Origin: CAWBLP01 sp963789495
GTDB lineage: Bacteria > Pseudomonadota > Alphaproteobacteria > Acetobacterales > Acetobacteraceae
Length of the DNA stretch: 64,000 bases
Direction: 5' to 3'
NCBI GenBank assembly: GCA_963789495.1
Contig: CAWBLP010000006.1
Coordinates: forward strand, 62,001-126,000
The position numbers were made by a program, and so were the translations under genes. The notes beneath the pieces were generated by a model. It had not been told where the DNA came from. It did no database searches and was given only the letters and a program-made list of their open reading frames with translations. Of this stretch, positions 54,364 through 63,317 are shown piece by piece (within the stretch, counting starts at the first letter, position 1; each line of letters starts with the position of its first letter).

Positions 54364-55386
54364 ATGCGTCCACTGCACACGCGTGGCCTGCCACGTCGCA
54401 GCATCATGCAGGCGGCCGGCGGGCTGGCCGGGATTCTTGCACTCGGCAAGGCACCGGCCATCGCCCAGACCAAACCCACCAAACTGGTGATCGCGCATAT
54501 CGTGCCACCGCCGGAATCCGGCGCCATTGCGCTCGAATGGTTCGCCAAAACGATGACCGAGCGATCCAAGGGCGAGATCGAGGTGGAGTTCCATGGCGGC
54601 ACCCTGCTGACCAAGGAGATCGACATCCTCAACGGGGTGAAGAGCGGCAACATCGCCATCGGCACACCGTCCGGCGCGGCCGCGACCATCTTTCCCGAGA
54701 TGGGCGTGTTCCTGACCGGCTATCTGATCCAGTCCTACGCGCACGCCTATAAACTGCTGAACGGCAAGGTCGGCGACCAGCTCGACAAGACCTTCCAGCA
54801 GAAATACGGCACCAAGGTGCTGTATTATTTCGACTACGGGTTCCGCCACTTCTGGAACGCGCGGCATGCCATCAACGTCCCGCATGATCTGCGCGGCCTG
54901 AAGATCCGCACCCAGCCGTCCAAGGTATTCACCGATACCGTCAATAGCCTCGGCGCCGTCGCGGTGCCGCTGGGCTGGAACGAGGTCATCACCGCCGCGC
55001 AGCAGCGGGTGATCGATGGTGCCGACCTGCCGGTGGTGAACATGGTGCCGCTGAAGGCCTATGAGGTGTCGAAATACTACTCCCTCACCGGCCATAATTA
55101 CGGCGCCACGCTGGTGGCGATGAATCTGGGCATGTGGAACGCTTTGCGTCCGGAACAGCAGAAACTGATGCTGGATACCGCGCGGGAGGCGCAGGGCGTG
55201 GTCCGCAAGATCACCGAAGACACCGACTCCCTCGCCAAGGCGAAGGAATTGCTGGAACCGCTGGGCATGACCGTGAACCAGCCGGACCACGCGCCATTCC
55301 GCAAGATCGCGCAGGACAAGCTGTGGCCGGCGTACCGGAAGCAATACGGCGAATTATGGGACCTGATCGCCGCGACCTCGGCCTGA
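54364..55386 (+). CDS. dctP: TRAP transporter solute-binding protein DctP
   Basis: 340 residues from ATG 54364, preceded by AGGGGGA. Signal sequence with twin Arg (LPRRSIMQAAGGLAGILALGKAPAIAQ). KLVIAHIVPPPESGAIALEWFAKTM, FHGGTLLTKEIDILNGVKSGNI, and the conserved Arg region RGLKIRTQPSKVFTDTVNSLGAV that binds the ligand carboxylate. Ligand likely an organic or sugar acid, unknown. First gene of dctPQM; 263 bases upstream are free for a promoter. Confidence 0.92.
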   Translation: MRPLHTRGLPRRSIMQAAGGLAGILALGKAPAIAQTKPTKLVIAHIVPPPESGAIALEWFAKTMTERSKGEIEVEFHGGTLLTKEIDILNGVKSGNIAIGTPSGAAATIFPEMGVFLTGYLIQSYAHAYKLLNGKVGDQLDKTFQQKYGTKVLYYFDYGFRHFWNARHAINVPHDLRGLKIRTQPSKVFTDTVNSLGAVAVPLGWNEVITAAQQRVIDGADLPVVNMVPLKAYEVSKYYSLTGHNYGATLVAMNLGMWNALRPEQQKLMLDTAREAQGVVRKITEDTDSLAKAKELLEPLGMTVNQPDHAPFRKIAQDKLWPAYRKQYGELWDLIAATSA

Positions 55387-55390
55387 GATC

Positions 55391-55924
55391 GTGACATCCG
55401 CACTGATGGCGAGGATGACACGCGGCGTCCTCGCGATTCCGAAGATCGTCGTCGGCGCGCTGGTGCTGCTGGCGATCGGCACCATGCTGTACGGCGTGTT
55501 CATGCGCTATGTCATGCTGCCGATCACCGACTGGCTCGACTGGGACCCGATCAATTTCTTCTGGGTCGAGGAAGTCGGCGAAACCACCCTTTGCTGGCTG
55601 ACCCTGATCGGCGCCGCGCTCGGCGTTGCGGAACGCAGCCATTTTGCACTCAACATCCTGACGCATCATCTGTCACCGGCGGCGCAGCGCGCAATCCATG
55701 TGTTCAACCACCTGCTGATCGCCGTGTTCGGCGGCATCGTCGCCTGGCTGGGCGTGAAGCTCGCAATCCTCAACGCGATGCTGACCTCACCGGCCCTGGA
55801 GTTCAGCCTGGCTTGGCTGTACGCGGCGGCCGCGGTCGGCGGCGTGCTGATCCTGCTGTACGGGCTGGATGGCGCGCGCCATCCCTCGGCGCCCGACCAC
55901 ACCATCGACGACGTTCGGGAGTAG
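55391..55924 (+). CDS. dctQ: TRAP transporter small permease DctQ
   Basis: 177 residues from GTG 55391, four bases after dctP. Four transmembrane helices; the FFWVEEVGETTLCWLTLIGAALGVAERSHF segment is the family hallmark (charged residues between helices 2 and 3). Forms the membrane complex with DctM. Ends in an acidic tail. Confidence 0.9.
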   Translation: MTSALMARMTRGVLAIPKIVVGALVLLAIGTMLYGVFMRYVMLPITDWLDWDPINFFWVEEVGETTLCWLTLIGAALGVAERSHFALNILTHHLSPAAQRAIHVFNHLLIAVFGGIVAWLGVKLAILNAMLTSPALEFSLAWLYAAAAVGGVLILLYGLDGARHPSAPDHTIDDVRE

Positions 55925-55928
55925 TCCC

Positions 55929-57212
55929 TTGATCCTCGCCGTGACGACCCTCGTCTTCGTCGCTCTGCTGCTGCTCTCGCTGCCGATCGTGTTCTGCCTC
56001 GGCGCCGCCGGCGTCGTCGGGCTGCTGATCGGCGGCTTTCCCCTGCAGCAGCTGGGCTCCTCGCTGGTGGCCGCCTCGCAAAGCTGGGTGCTGCTGGCGA
56101 TCCCCTCCTTCGTCTTTGCCGGCAGCCTGATGGAGCGCGCCGGCATGTCCCACTCGCTGGTGGAACTGGCGCGCGCCCTGGTGGGCTGGGTCCGCGGCGG
56201 ACTCGGCATGTCGGTGATCGTGGTGTCGTACTTCTTCTCCGATATCTGCGGCTCGAAAATGGCGGAAGTCTCCGCGCTCGGTTCGGCCCTGGTGCCGCCG
56301 CTGCGCCGCGCCGGCTATCGCGCTGAGGATGCCGCGTCCCTGATCTCCGCCGGCACGGCGATGGGGATGCTGGTGCCGCCGGCGATCTTCATGATCGTGA
56401 TCAGCGCCGTCACCAATCAATCAGCGGTCGCGCTGTTCCTGGCCGGCTTCATTCCGGCGGCGACGATCGGCCTGTGCCTGTGCGTGCTGGTGCTGATCCA
56501 GGCGCATGTACTGGGCTGGCCGAAGGATGCCCGCCTGTCCGGCTCCCGCCTGCTGCGCGCGGCAAGGGAAGCCGCGGTGCCGATGGTGATCCCGGTGGTG
56601 ATCCTCGGCGGCTTCTATCTGGGCGCGTTCACGGCCACCGAGGCCGGCGCCATCGTCGCGCTGTACTCGCTGATCGCGGCACGGTTCTACTACCGCACGG
56701 TGTCCTGGGGCGACGTGCTGCACATCGCCTATGAAAGCGGCGTGCTGACCGGTGTGGTGATCTTCCTGCTCGCCGTCGCCACGATCTTTCAATACCTGAT
56801 GGGCCTGTCCGGCGTGCCGGAACTGCTGGGCCGCTTGCTGCAGCCGCTGACCGGCACACATTGGCTGTTCCTGACCGGCGTTGCGATCCTGACCATGCTG
56901 TTCGGTATGCTGCTGGAAGGACTGCCCGCAGCGGTGGTGCTGATCCCCGTCGTGTTTCCGATCGCGACCAAGATCGGCATCCATCCGGTGCATTTCGACA
57001 TTGTGCAGACCGCGGCTGTCGGCATCGGCCTGTTCCTACCGCCGATGGGGGTCGGCCTGCTGATGGCGCTGCGCTTCGCCCAGGTCGGCATGCTGCAACA
57101 TGCCCGCCATTACTGGCCTTATCTGGTGGCGCTGCTGATCGGGCTGATGCTGATTATCTGCATCCCGGAACTGTCCCTGTTCCTGCCCCGCAGTGCCGGC
57201 TTCATCCGGTAA
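55929..57212 (+). CDS. dctM: TRAP transporter large permease DctM
   Basis: 427 residues with TTG start at 55929 (LILAVTTLVFVALLLLSLP), four bases after dctQ; the frame is open further upstream but only this start gives the family length. About 12 helices, with GSLMERAGMSHSLVELA, SDICGSKMAEVSALGSALVPPL, ISAGTAMGMLVPPAIFMIV and the repeat FTATEAGAIVALYSLI, plus LPPMGVGLLMAL near the end. Carries the ion-coupled transport channel. Confidence 0.92.
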   Translation: MILAVTTLVFVALLLLSLPIVFCLGAAGVVGLLIGGFPLQQLGSSLVAASQSWVLLAIPSFVFAGSLMERAGMSHSLVELARALVGWVRGGLGMSVIVVSYFFSDICGSKMAEVSALGSALVPPLRRAGYRAEDAASLISAGTAMGMLVPPAIFMIVISAVTNQSAVALFLAGFIPAATIGLCLCVLVLIQAHVLGWPKDARLSGSRLLRAAREAAVPMVIPVVILGGFYLGAFTATEAGAIVALYSLIAARFYYRTVSWGDVLHIAYESGVLTGVVIFLLAVATIFQYLMGLSGVPELLGRLLQPLTGTHWLFLTGVAILTMLFGMLLEGLPAAVVLIPVVFPIATKIGIHPVHFDIVQTAAVGIGLFLPPMGVGLLMALRFAQVGMLQHARHYWPYLVALLIGLMLIICIPELSLFLPRSAGFIR

Positions 57213-57263
57213 GCCGGCTGCTGCACCACCCCCCCGCACCATGGAGCAGCAGCCGGCTTCGCC

Positions 57264-58181
57264 TCAGCCGCCGAGGATGGTGCCGACCGCCAGCCCCGCC
57301 TCGCCAGCGGCAATCTTCTTGCCGTCCGCCCAGCGCAGGCGCTGCACCTCGATAAAGCCGCCCTGGGCGTGGATCAGCAGACCTGTGTCGGTCTGCGCCA
57401 CGACCTCCCCCAGTTTCTTGCCCTTCACCTCGGAGAAAGTCCGCGCGATCCGCTTGACGCAGTCGAACAGGAACAGCTTGCGCCCGTCCTGCGTGGTCCA
57501 GGCGCCCGGCGCCGGATTGCAGCCGCGGATCAGGTTATAGGTGATATCGACATGATTGGCCCAGGCGATCCGGGATTCCGCGTCGCGAATGATGCCTTCA
57601 TAGCCGGCGTTCTTCTCGTATTGCGTCAGCGCCGGGGCTTTGCCGGCGACCACCAGATCGGCAACCTCCACCAGGCCCGCGACACCCATCGGGAAGATTT
57701 TGCCGAAATACAGCGACCCGAGCGTGTCGTCGTCCTCGATCGGCACGGCGCGGGTCAGGATCACCGGGCCCTCGTCCAACCCATCGGTGGGACGGAAAAT
57801 GCTGAACCCGGTCTCCTTGCGCCCGAGGATGATCGACCAGCTCATCGATGAGGCGCCGCGATGCAGCGGCAGCAGGCTCGGGTGGAACTGGATGGTGCCG
57901 AATTTCGGGATGTTGCAGAACTCCTGCGGCACGAACTGGGTGACGTAGGCCATCACACCGACATCCACGCGCGCCGCCTGCAGCGCTTCCTGCGCGGCCG
58001 GATCGGTCAGTTTGGCAAACTGGTGCACCGGCACGCCGCGCTGTTCGGCGGCCAGGCGCAGCGGGTCGGGACGCCCCTTCTCCGGCGCGCAGAACACCGC
58101 GCCGACCTCGTCCCCCCGGTTGAGAAACGCCTCGAGTGCGGCCTTGCCGAAATCCTGCTGGCCGATGATGGCGATGCGCAT
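57264..58181 (-). CDS. Formyltransferase-family protein (Fmt / formyl-THF hydrolase-like)
   Basis: 305 residues. N-terminal formyl transferase domain: IAIIGQQDFGKAALEAFLNRG, FHPSLLPLHRGASS with catalytic His, and GFSIFRPTDGLDEGPVIL with catalytic Asp; this pattern is closer to the hydrolase domain of 10-formyltetrahydrofolate dehydrogenase than to methionyl-tRNA formyltransferase (where the motif reads HASLLP). The C-terminal Fmt-like oligonucleotide-binding fold begins near residue 205 (WANHVDITYNLIRGCNPAPGAW). No dehydrogenase domain follows. Substrate therefore uncertain: formyl-THF is likely. Confidence 0.82.
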   Translation of the reverse strand: MRIAIIGQQDFGKAALEAFLNRGDEVGAVFCAPEKGRPDPLRLAAEQRGVPVHQFAKLTDPAAQEALQAARVDVGVMAYVTQFVPQEFCNIPKFGTIQFHPSLLPLHRGASSMSWSIILGRKETGFSIFRPTDGLDEGPVILTRAVPIEDDDTLGSLYFGKIFPMGVAGLVEVADLVVAGKAPALTQYEKNAGYEGIIRDAESRIAWANHVDITYNLIRGCNPAPGAWTTQDGRKLFLFDCVKRIARTFSEVKGKKLGEVVAQTDTGLLIHAQGGFIEVQRLRWADGKKIAAGEAGLAVGTILGG

Positions 58182-58349
58182 GCGTTGCCTCCCGCGTTTG
58201 TCGTCCGATCATCCGATGCCGGGGCGGCGCGTGTCGAGGGGGTGCGCCGGTGTGGCGCCGGCGCCGGGCAGAACGCGCGAAAGGCTTGACCGGCACGGAC
58301 CGTGCCGTGCCCAATCCGCCGATATTCATGCGCACAAGGGAATCATTGC

Positions 58350-59333
58350 ATGCGGGTCTGTGTGTTCGGTGCTGGCTCGGTCGGCGGCTATCTGGCGGGC
58401 TTCCTGGCGCAGGGCGGCGCCGAGGTCTCGGTGGTCGCCCGCGGTCCGCATCTGGCGGCGATCCGCGCCAACGGCCTGACCGTGCAGACGCCCGACAGCA
58501 CCGTCACCGCCCGCATCACCGCCAGTGACGATCCCGCCACGCTCGGTCCGCAGGACGCCGTGCTGGTCACCGTGAAAGCCCCGGCCCTGTCATCCGTCGC
58601 CGCCGGCATCGCCCCGCTGCTCGGCCCGGACACCATCGTCGCCTTCGTGATGAACGGCATTCCCTGGTGGTATTTCCACCGCCATGGCGGCCCCTTGGAC
58701 GGGCACCAACTGCCGCTGCTCGATCCCGGCGGCGCCCTATGGCGCGTGGTCGGGCCGGAGCGGGCGATCGGCGGCATCTTCTGGCCGGCCTGCTCGGTGC
58801 CGGAGCCGGGCGTCGTGCGGCTGCTCACCGGCGCTGGCCGCGGCACCGTGTTCGGCGAGCCGGACGGGAAGACCACGCCGCGCATCGAGGCACTGGCGGC
58901 GGCGTTCCGTGCCGCATCGCTGCCGGTCACCATCGCCGCCGATATCCGGACCCTGCTGTGGCAGAAGCTGGCGTTCAACCTCAGCGCCGGGCCGATGTGC
59001 GTGCTGACGGAAACGCCAGTCGCCGCCACCCATGTGGAACCCGCGCTGATCGCCTGTTCCCGCCGCATGCTGGCCGAGGCGGATGCCATCGCGCGGGCCA
59101 TGGGCATCACCCTGGAGCTGGATGTGGAGCAGGTGGTGGCGGCGAATACGAAGCTGCAGCACCGGCCGAGCATTTTGCAGGATTTGCAGGCGGGGCGGCC
59201 GATGGAGATCGAGGCGCTGTACGGCGTGCCGCTGGAGATGGCGCGCATGGCGGGTGTCGCGACGCCGACGCTGGATCTGCTGGTGTCGCTGATCAAGGTG
59301 AAGGCGCGGGAGAAGGGCCTGTATGCGGGCTGA
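58350..59333 (+). CDS. Ketopantoate reductase (ApbA/PanE) family protein
   Basis: 327 residues from ATG 58350. NADP-binding GAGSVGGYLAGFLAQGGAEVSVVAR, VTVKAPALSS, VAFVMNGIPWWYFH, and the C-terminal domain with LWQKLAFNLSAGPMCVLT (catalytic Lys) and HRPSILQDLQAGRPMEIEALYG. Family members also reduce other 2-keto acids; the NGIPWWYFHR insertion is typical of 2-dehydropantoate 2-reductase-like proteins of unknown substrate. The last 41 bases overlap the convergent gene. Confidence 0.87.
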   Translation: MRVCVFGAGSVGGYLAGFLAQGGAEVSVVARGPHLAAIRANGLTVQTPDSTVTARITASDDPATLGPQDAVLVTVKAPALSSVAAGIAPLLGPDTIVAFVMNGIPWWYFHRHGGPLDGHQLPLLDPGGALWRVVGPERAIGGIFWPACSVPEPGVVRLLTGAGRGTVFGEPDGKTTPRIEALAAAFRAASLPVTIAADIRTLLWQKLAFNLSAGPMCVLTETPVAATHVEPALIACSRRMLAEADAIARAMGITLELDVEQVVAANTKLQHRPSILQDLQAGRPMEIEALYGVPLEMARMAGVATPTLDLLVSLIKVKAREKGLYAG

Positions 59334-60276
59334 GCAGCCCGTCCGCGGGTAGCGCGGTCTGGCCCAGCACCCAGCCTTCCCACTGCCTGATCCAGGGGTC
59401 GTCCGGCGCGGTGTCCGGGCGGTTGCCGACCAGCACGTTCAGCACGCAGAGCAGGCCGAGGATGCAGTCGAACCGATCCTCCCCGGTCGCGTCGGCGCCG
59501 AACCCGTCCGCCACGGCCGCGCGCAGCCGTGCATCCGGGCATGCATCGAGGCGCTGCATTGCCTGCAGCAGAGCCGGGGCTGTGGCGGCTCGATCCGCCT
59601 GGCGACGCTTGCTGCCGCGCAGGCGCAGGTCCAGATGCCGCTGCGCCTCGGCCGGATAGGTCTCGGCCAGTGCCACCGCACCCGGCGCCAGCAGGGCGCG
59701 GAACGGCCCGGCGAACGGCCAGATCCGCAGATCAACGCCATCGGCGAGGGCCGGCAGCAGCAGGTCGTGCCAGGCATGGATGGCCGCCTTGCCGGATTGA
59801 TTGGCACCCAGCGTCCAGAACAGCGGCGCCCCCGCAGGGCGCTCCGCGGTGGCGCGGTCGCAGGCCCGTGACAGGGCGGTGGCCATCGGCAACCCGAGCG
59901 CCATTGCATGCGCGGCGCGGGTCATGCCGGCGATGCCGCGCGCGGGGTAGAACGGACGCTCGGGGCCGATTTCATCCAATGTGGCGCAGACTCGGTAGAA
60001 ATCCGGCCAGGCCCGGGTGCGCTGGAGAAAATCCAGGAAATCGCTTTCCGGACGCAGGGCGGCGTAGGCCCGCGGCACGCCAAGCGGCAGATCGACCCCC
60101 AGCGCCACCGCGCCGCCCGCCGCCTGCTGACCGAGCCGCAGCAGCAGGCTGGACACGTCGCCGACCGGCTGCGGGGCGGTCAGGCGCCACCGGCTGCCTT
60201 CGGCGCGTGCGATCGCCATCCAGCGCTTGCGCGGGTCCACGCTCCAATCGGCGTGCACGGCCAGTGCGGGCGCCAC
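59293..60276 (-). CDS. Hypothetical protein, possibly DUF429-like
   Basis: About 327 residues if started at GTG 60276 (a TTG at 60285 is an alternative; no ATG until within ADWSVDPRKRW). The N-terminal HADWSVDPRKRW and VALGVDLPLG look like the metal- or nucleotide-binding Asp of an RNase H-like fold such as DUF429, but I cannot confirm. Other conserved-looking parts: YPARGIAGMTRAAHAM, LGANQSGKAAIHAWHDLLLPAL, ALAETYPAEAQRHL and GFGADATGEDRFDCILGLLCVLNVLVG, where paired Asp are candidate catalytic residues. Overlaps the convergent reductase gene by 41 bases. Confidence 0.65.
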   Translation of the reverse strand: MAPALAVHADWSVDPRKRWMAIARAEGSRWRLTAPQPVGDVSSLLLRLGQQAAGGAVALGVDLPLGVPRAYAALRPESDFLDFLQRTRAWPDFYRVCATLDEIGPERPFYPARGIAGMTRAAHAMALGLPMATALSRACDRATAERPAGAPLFWTLGANQSGKAAIHAWHDLLLPALADGVDLRIWPFAGPFRALLAPGAVALAETYPAEAQRHLDLRLRGSKRRQADRAATAPALLQAMQRLDACPDARLRAAVADGFGADATGEDRFDCILGLLCVLNVLVGNRPDTAPDDPWIRQWEGWVLGQTALPADGLLSPHTGPSPAPSP

Positions 60277-60339
60277 CGGCGTCAACAGGGGCGACGCGGC
60301 CGGTGTCGTTGCGCTAGGCTGCTCGTCTGATAGGGAGGC

Positions 60340-60873
60340 ATGGCATTGGCCTATCGCTATCCGCCGCTCGCTCGCGCATTCCACTGGCTCACCGTGGCGC
60401 TGGTCGCGGTGATGTTCGTCCTGGGCTTCTGGATTACCGTCTTCGAGCCGAAGGACGAAGCATTCAAGCTGCTGTTGTATGCGATCCACGAAAGCACCGG
60501 CGTGGCGATCTTCGTGCTCGTGCTGCTGCGGCTGCTGCGCCGGGTCGCCAATCCGCCGGCGCCGCTGCCCAGCCGGGTGCCGGCGATGTTCCGGTTTGCC
60601 GCGCACGTCAATCACGCCCTGCTTTACCTGATGCTGCTGGTGCAGCCGGTGCTCGGGTTCCTCGACACCAATGCCTGGGGGTTCCCGCTGACCTGGGCCG
60701 GCCTGGTCACGCTGCCTTCGCCGATCGGCCATGACGAGTCGATCGCGCCGCTGCTGTCGGCGCTGCACTGGTATGGCGCGCTGCTGCTGCTGGCGCTGAT
60801 CGCCGCTCACCTGATGGGGGTGTTCTATCATGGGGTGATCCGGCGCGACGGCGTGGTGCAGCGCATGCTGTGA
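60340..60873 (+). CDS. Cytochrome b561
   Basis: 177 residues, four transmembrane helices with His ligands for two b haems: His in ARAFHWLTVALV, AIHESTGVAIFVLVLLRLLRR, HVNHALLYLMLLVQPVLGF and LHWYGALLLLALIAAHLMGVFYH. The YPPLARAFHWL start and RRDGVVQRML end are standard for CybB-like proteins, which exchange electrons with ubiquinol. Starts 63 bases from the divergent hypothetical gene. Confidence 0.9.
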   Translation: MALAYRYPPLARAFHWLTVALVAVMFVLGFWITVFEPKDEAFKLLLYAIHESTGVAIFVLVLLRLLRRVANPPAPLPSRVPAMFRFAAHVNHALLYLMLLVQPVLGFLDTNAWGFPLTWAGLVTLPSPIGHDESIAPLLSALHWYGALLLLALIAAHLMGVFYHGVIRRDGVVQRML

Positions 60874-60948
60874 ACCCGGTGCGCAGTCGGAACCGCCGCC
60901 CCGTGCCGTTCGTTATCGGGGCAACGCATTCCGACAGTGGAGGATGAC

Positions 60949-61128
60949 ATGGCGGACTCCGACAAGATCCAGGGAGACCGAGCGGCACAGGACAAGGCGG
61001 CGAAGCGGCCGGCGCAGGTGCCGGGCGACGCCGAGTCTCCGCCAAAGGGCAGCAGCGGCACGGCGAAGGACGCCATTCGCAAGAGCGACCCGACCGAGCC
61101 GGTTCCGGCCGGGCGGCAAGACCGGTAG
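60949..61128 (+). CDS. Small hydrophilic protein of unknown function
   Basis: 59 residues from ATG 60949, preceded by GGAGG at good spacing. Composition is Lys/Asp/Pro/Ala-rich, without hydrophobic core (QGDRAAQDKAAKRPAQVPGD), so probably disordered. Good ribosome site and a plain stop just before a repeat suggest a genuine gene, but no similarity is recognised. Confidence 0.5.
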   Translation: MADSDKIQGDRAAQDKAAKRPAQVPGDAESPPKGSSGTAKDAIRKSDPTEPVPAGRQDR

Positions 61129-61148
61129 CACCGGCGGCGGGCCGTTTA

Positions 61149-61311
61149 CGTCCTGGCCGGGCCTGATCCGGCCGTCTCCGGTCCACACGCAGGTGGCCAG
61201 TCTACGTCATGGCCAGGGACCGACCCGGCCATCTCCATCGCAACGATGGGGTCGCGCGGCACCTGCTGCAGGTTCTTTTCGGGGTAGATGGCCGGGTCAA
61301 GCCCGGCCAAG
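61149..61311 (+). repeat. Palindromic repeat family B, copy B5
   Basis: CTGGCCGGGCCTGATCCGGC then GTCATGGCCAGGGACCGACC ... GGCCGGGTCAAGCCCGGCCA; two left-arm units and one right arm, as in B1. Fills most of the space between two small genes. Confidence 0.75.
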
Positions 61312-61411
61312 GCGGGAAGCAGCGACGGGAAACGGCTCGCCCGCTACGATAGAGCGCGGGCAATCCTGGCGCTCCGGTCGCCCGCCCGCAGACCCGGAGA
61401 GCGACGAGCGA

Positions 61412-61633
61412 TCAGGAGCCGAGTGGCTTCTGTGCGCGCTCGATGAGTCGCGAGAAAAACCCCGGCTTCTTCCCGGGCTTGGCCGGAGCCGTGGCCTGTT
61501 CCCGGATCCGCGCTTCGGCCTCCTGCTGGCGCTGCTTGCTCTGCAGCCACTTCTCCAGGCTCATGCCGGCTTTGGCGGCCCGCTTCGCCTCGTAGGCGCG
61601 CTGGCCTTCGGTAAGCGTCTTGCTGGTCTTCAC
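61412..61633 (-). CDS. Small basic protein of unknown function
   Basis: 73 residues with GTG start at 61633 and GAGGG upstream; the frame is open 40 codons further without similarity. TLTEGQRAYEAKRAAKAGMSLEKWLQSKQRQQ is a conserved-looking helical pattern I have seen in alphaproteobacterial hypothetical proteins; the C terminus KPGKKPGFFSRLIERAQKPLG is basic and amphipathic. Function unknown. Confidence 0.55.
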   Translation of the reverse strand: MKTSKTLTEGQRAYEAKRAAKAGMSLEKWLQSKQRQQEAEARIREQATAPAKPGKKPGFFSRLIERAQKPLGS

Positions 61634-61742
61634 GGTGGCCCTCGATTGCTGCCTGGCGTTCTGGCAGGCGGAACGCCGCAATTCAAGAGCCTGGGCTGAC
61701 GCGGCGACCGTAACCCGCCATGATCCGGCGGGCAGGAAACGG

Positions 61743-62813
61743 ATGAGTCGCATGCAGCCAGGCCTTGAGGGCGTGATCGCCGCCGAAACGGTGTTGAGTC
61801 ACGCCGACCCCAGCACAGGGTTGCAGTGGCTGCGCGGTCATCCCCTGAGCGAACTGGTGGCGCGTCACGGCTACGAGGGCTCGGTGGCGATCCTGTGGGA
61901 CGGATTCGTCGGCGACGGTCTGACCCGCGCCGGCGTGCAGGCGCAACTGGGTGTCGCGCGCCAGGCGGCATTCGATGCCCTGCCGCGATGGCTGCCCGCC
62001 ACCGCCGGCCGCCCTCTGGAGGAGGCGTTGCGGATCGGTCTGGCCACGTTGCCGGATGCCACGGACGCGGCCGGCATCGTGGCCATGCTCGCGGTCGCGG
62101 TGCCGGCGCTGGCGCGGCGTGACGCCGGGCGAGGGCCGGTGGCGCCCGACGCTGCCTTGCCGACCGCGACCGACCTGCTGCGCATGATGCATGACGCGAC
62201 GCCGGAGCAGGAAGCTGCTGCGGCGTTGGATGTGTATTTCACTGTCATGGCCGATAGCGGCATGAGCACGTCCAGCTTCACCGCCCGCACCATCGCATCC
62301 ACCCGCGCCAGCCTGACGTCCGCCGTCACCGGCGCCTGGTGTGCCTTCACCGGCACGCTGCATGGCGGTGCGCCGGGGCCGACGCTGGATCTGCTGCAAG
62401 GTGCCGCCGCCGCCGATGACCTGGATGGCTGGCTGGAACGCAAGCTGCGCGCCGGCGAGCGGCTGATGGGGTTCGGCCATCGCGTGTATCGCGGCAATGA
62501 TCCTCGGGCGGAGGCGATGCTGGTGGCGTTGCAGCGTATGGGGTCCGCCACCGAACGCCTGGCCTTCGCGCGGCATCTGGAGGCACGCGTGGCTGCGGCG
62601 GTGGAGCGTGTGAAGCCCGGACGCCGGCTGCCCGCGAATGTGGAGATCATGGCGGCGCTGCTGCTCGATGCGGTGGGGATTCCCCGTGACGCATTCACCG
62701 CGGTGTTTGCCGTGTCGCGTTGTCCCGGTTGGATTGCCCATGCGCTGGAGCAGCAGCGCACCGGGCGGATGATTCGCCCGACCTCGCATTATGTTGGGCC
62801 GGCGCTGAGGTAG
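61743..62813 (+). CDS. Citrate-synthase family protein
   Basis: 356 residues from ATG 61743 (MSRMQPGLEGVIAAETVLSH). Citrate synthase fold: GLQWLRGHPLSELV, catalytic His in GTLHGGAPGPTLDLL and His in LMGFGHRVYRGNDPRA. The third catalytic position, Asp in typical enzymes, is Glu in NVEIMAALLLDAVGI. The C-terminal RCPGWIAHALEQQRTGRMIRP motif is intact. Short, CitY-like second citrate synthases often accompany tricarboxylate uptake, and a TctB/TctC system lies next door, but the reaction could also be methylcitrate synthesis. Confidence 0.87.
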   Translation: MSRMQPGLEGVIAAETVLSHADPSTGLQWLRGHPLSELVARHGYEGSVAILWDGFVGDGLTRAGVQAQLGVARQAAFDALPRWLPATAGRPLEEALRIGLATLPDATDAAGIVAMLAVAVPALARRDAGRGPVAPDAALPTATDLLRMMHDATPEQEAAAALDVYFTVMADSGMSTSSFTARTIASTRASLTSAVTGAWCAFTGTLHGGAPGPTLDLLQGAAAADDLDGWLERKLRAGERLMGFGHRVYRGNDPRAEAMLVALQRMGSATERLAFARHLEARVAAAVERVKPGRRLPANVEIMAALLLDAVGIPRDAFTAVFAVSRCPGWIAHALEQQRTGRMIRPTSHYVGPALR

Positions 62814-62854
62814 TGAGCGGGGCGCCGCCCCGGGCAGCGCCCCTTGATCGGCGC
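62814..62854. repeat. Short hairpin related to family A between convergent genes
   Basis: GGGGCGCCGCCCC and GGGCAGCGCCCC lie between two stop codons only 41 bases apart; they may serve as a shared terminator stem or be a remnant of a family-A copy. Confidence 0.45.
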
Positions 62855-63313
62855 TCAGTCCCCGAACAGCGCGCCGTGCGGAAACGGCAGCAGCAGCAGG
62901 CGCGCGAAGATCACGTATACCAGCAGCGTGACCGCAACCGGCACGCCCAGCATGAAGCCCCATTCCCGCTGGCGGAGCAGCCAGAGCTGCGCCGCGACGT
63001 AGAGGAACGTGGACAGCAGGAATCCAAGCAACGGCCATGCTGCCGCGTAGACAATGCAAAGCGCGACGGTTGCCAGCATCGGCAGGGTGCCACCGGGCAG
63101 GTCACGGGGTTCTGCGTCGGGATGGCTGGCGGCGAAGGCGCGTGCTTCCCGCCAGTCCCGTGCGGCCGAGACCAGGAACAGCAGCGCGATTCCGGCGATG
63201 AGCACCTGCGAATAGGCGAACGGGTAGCGGCCCGATCCTTCCATGCCCGATGTGACGAGCAGGAAAGCGCCGAAGGCCAGGCCGCAGATCAGTCCGCCGG
63301 CGGCGCGCAACAT
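62855..63313 (-). CDS. tctB: Tripartite tricarboxylate transporter, TctB subunit
   Basis: 152 residues with four or five transmembrane helices; GLICGLAFGAFLLVTSGME...SGRYPFAYSQVLIAGIALL opening and a final GVPVAVTLLVYVIFARLLLLPFPHG, the usual TctB end. Small membrane subunit of a TctABC importer. TctA must lie outside the window or elsewhere. The binding-protein gene is immediately upstream, 4 bases away. Confidence 0.87.
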   Translation of the reverse strand: MLRAAGGLICGLAFGAFLLVTSGMEGSGRYPFAYSQVLIAGIALLFLVSAARDWREARAFAASHPDAEPRDLPGGTLPMLATVALCIVYAAAWPLLGFLLSTFLYVAAQLWLLRQREWGFMLGVPVAVTLLVYVIFARLLLLPFPHGALFGD

Positions 63314-63317
63314 GCGG

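Noticed and set aside
59293..60831. A 512-codon minus-strand frame extending over the cytochrome b561 gene
   Set aside because: The N-terminal 170 codons are a shadow of cytochrome b561; similarity-like content begins only near 60285.
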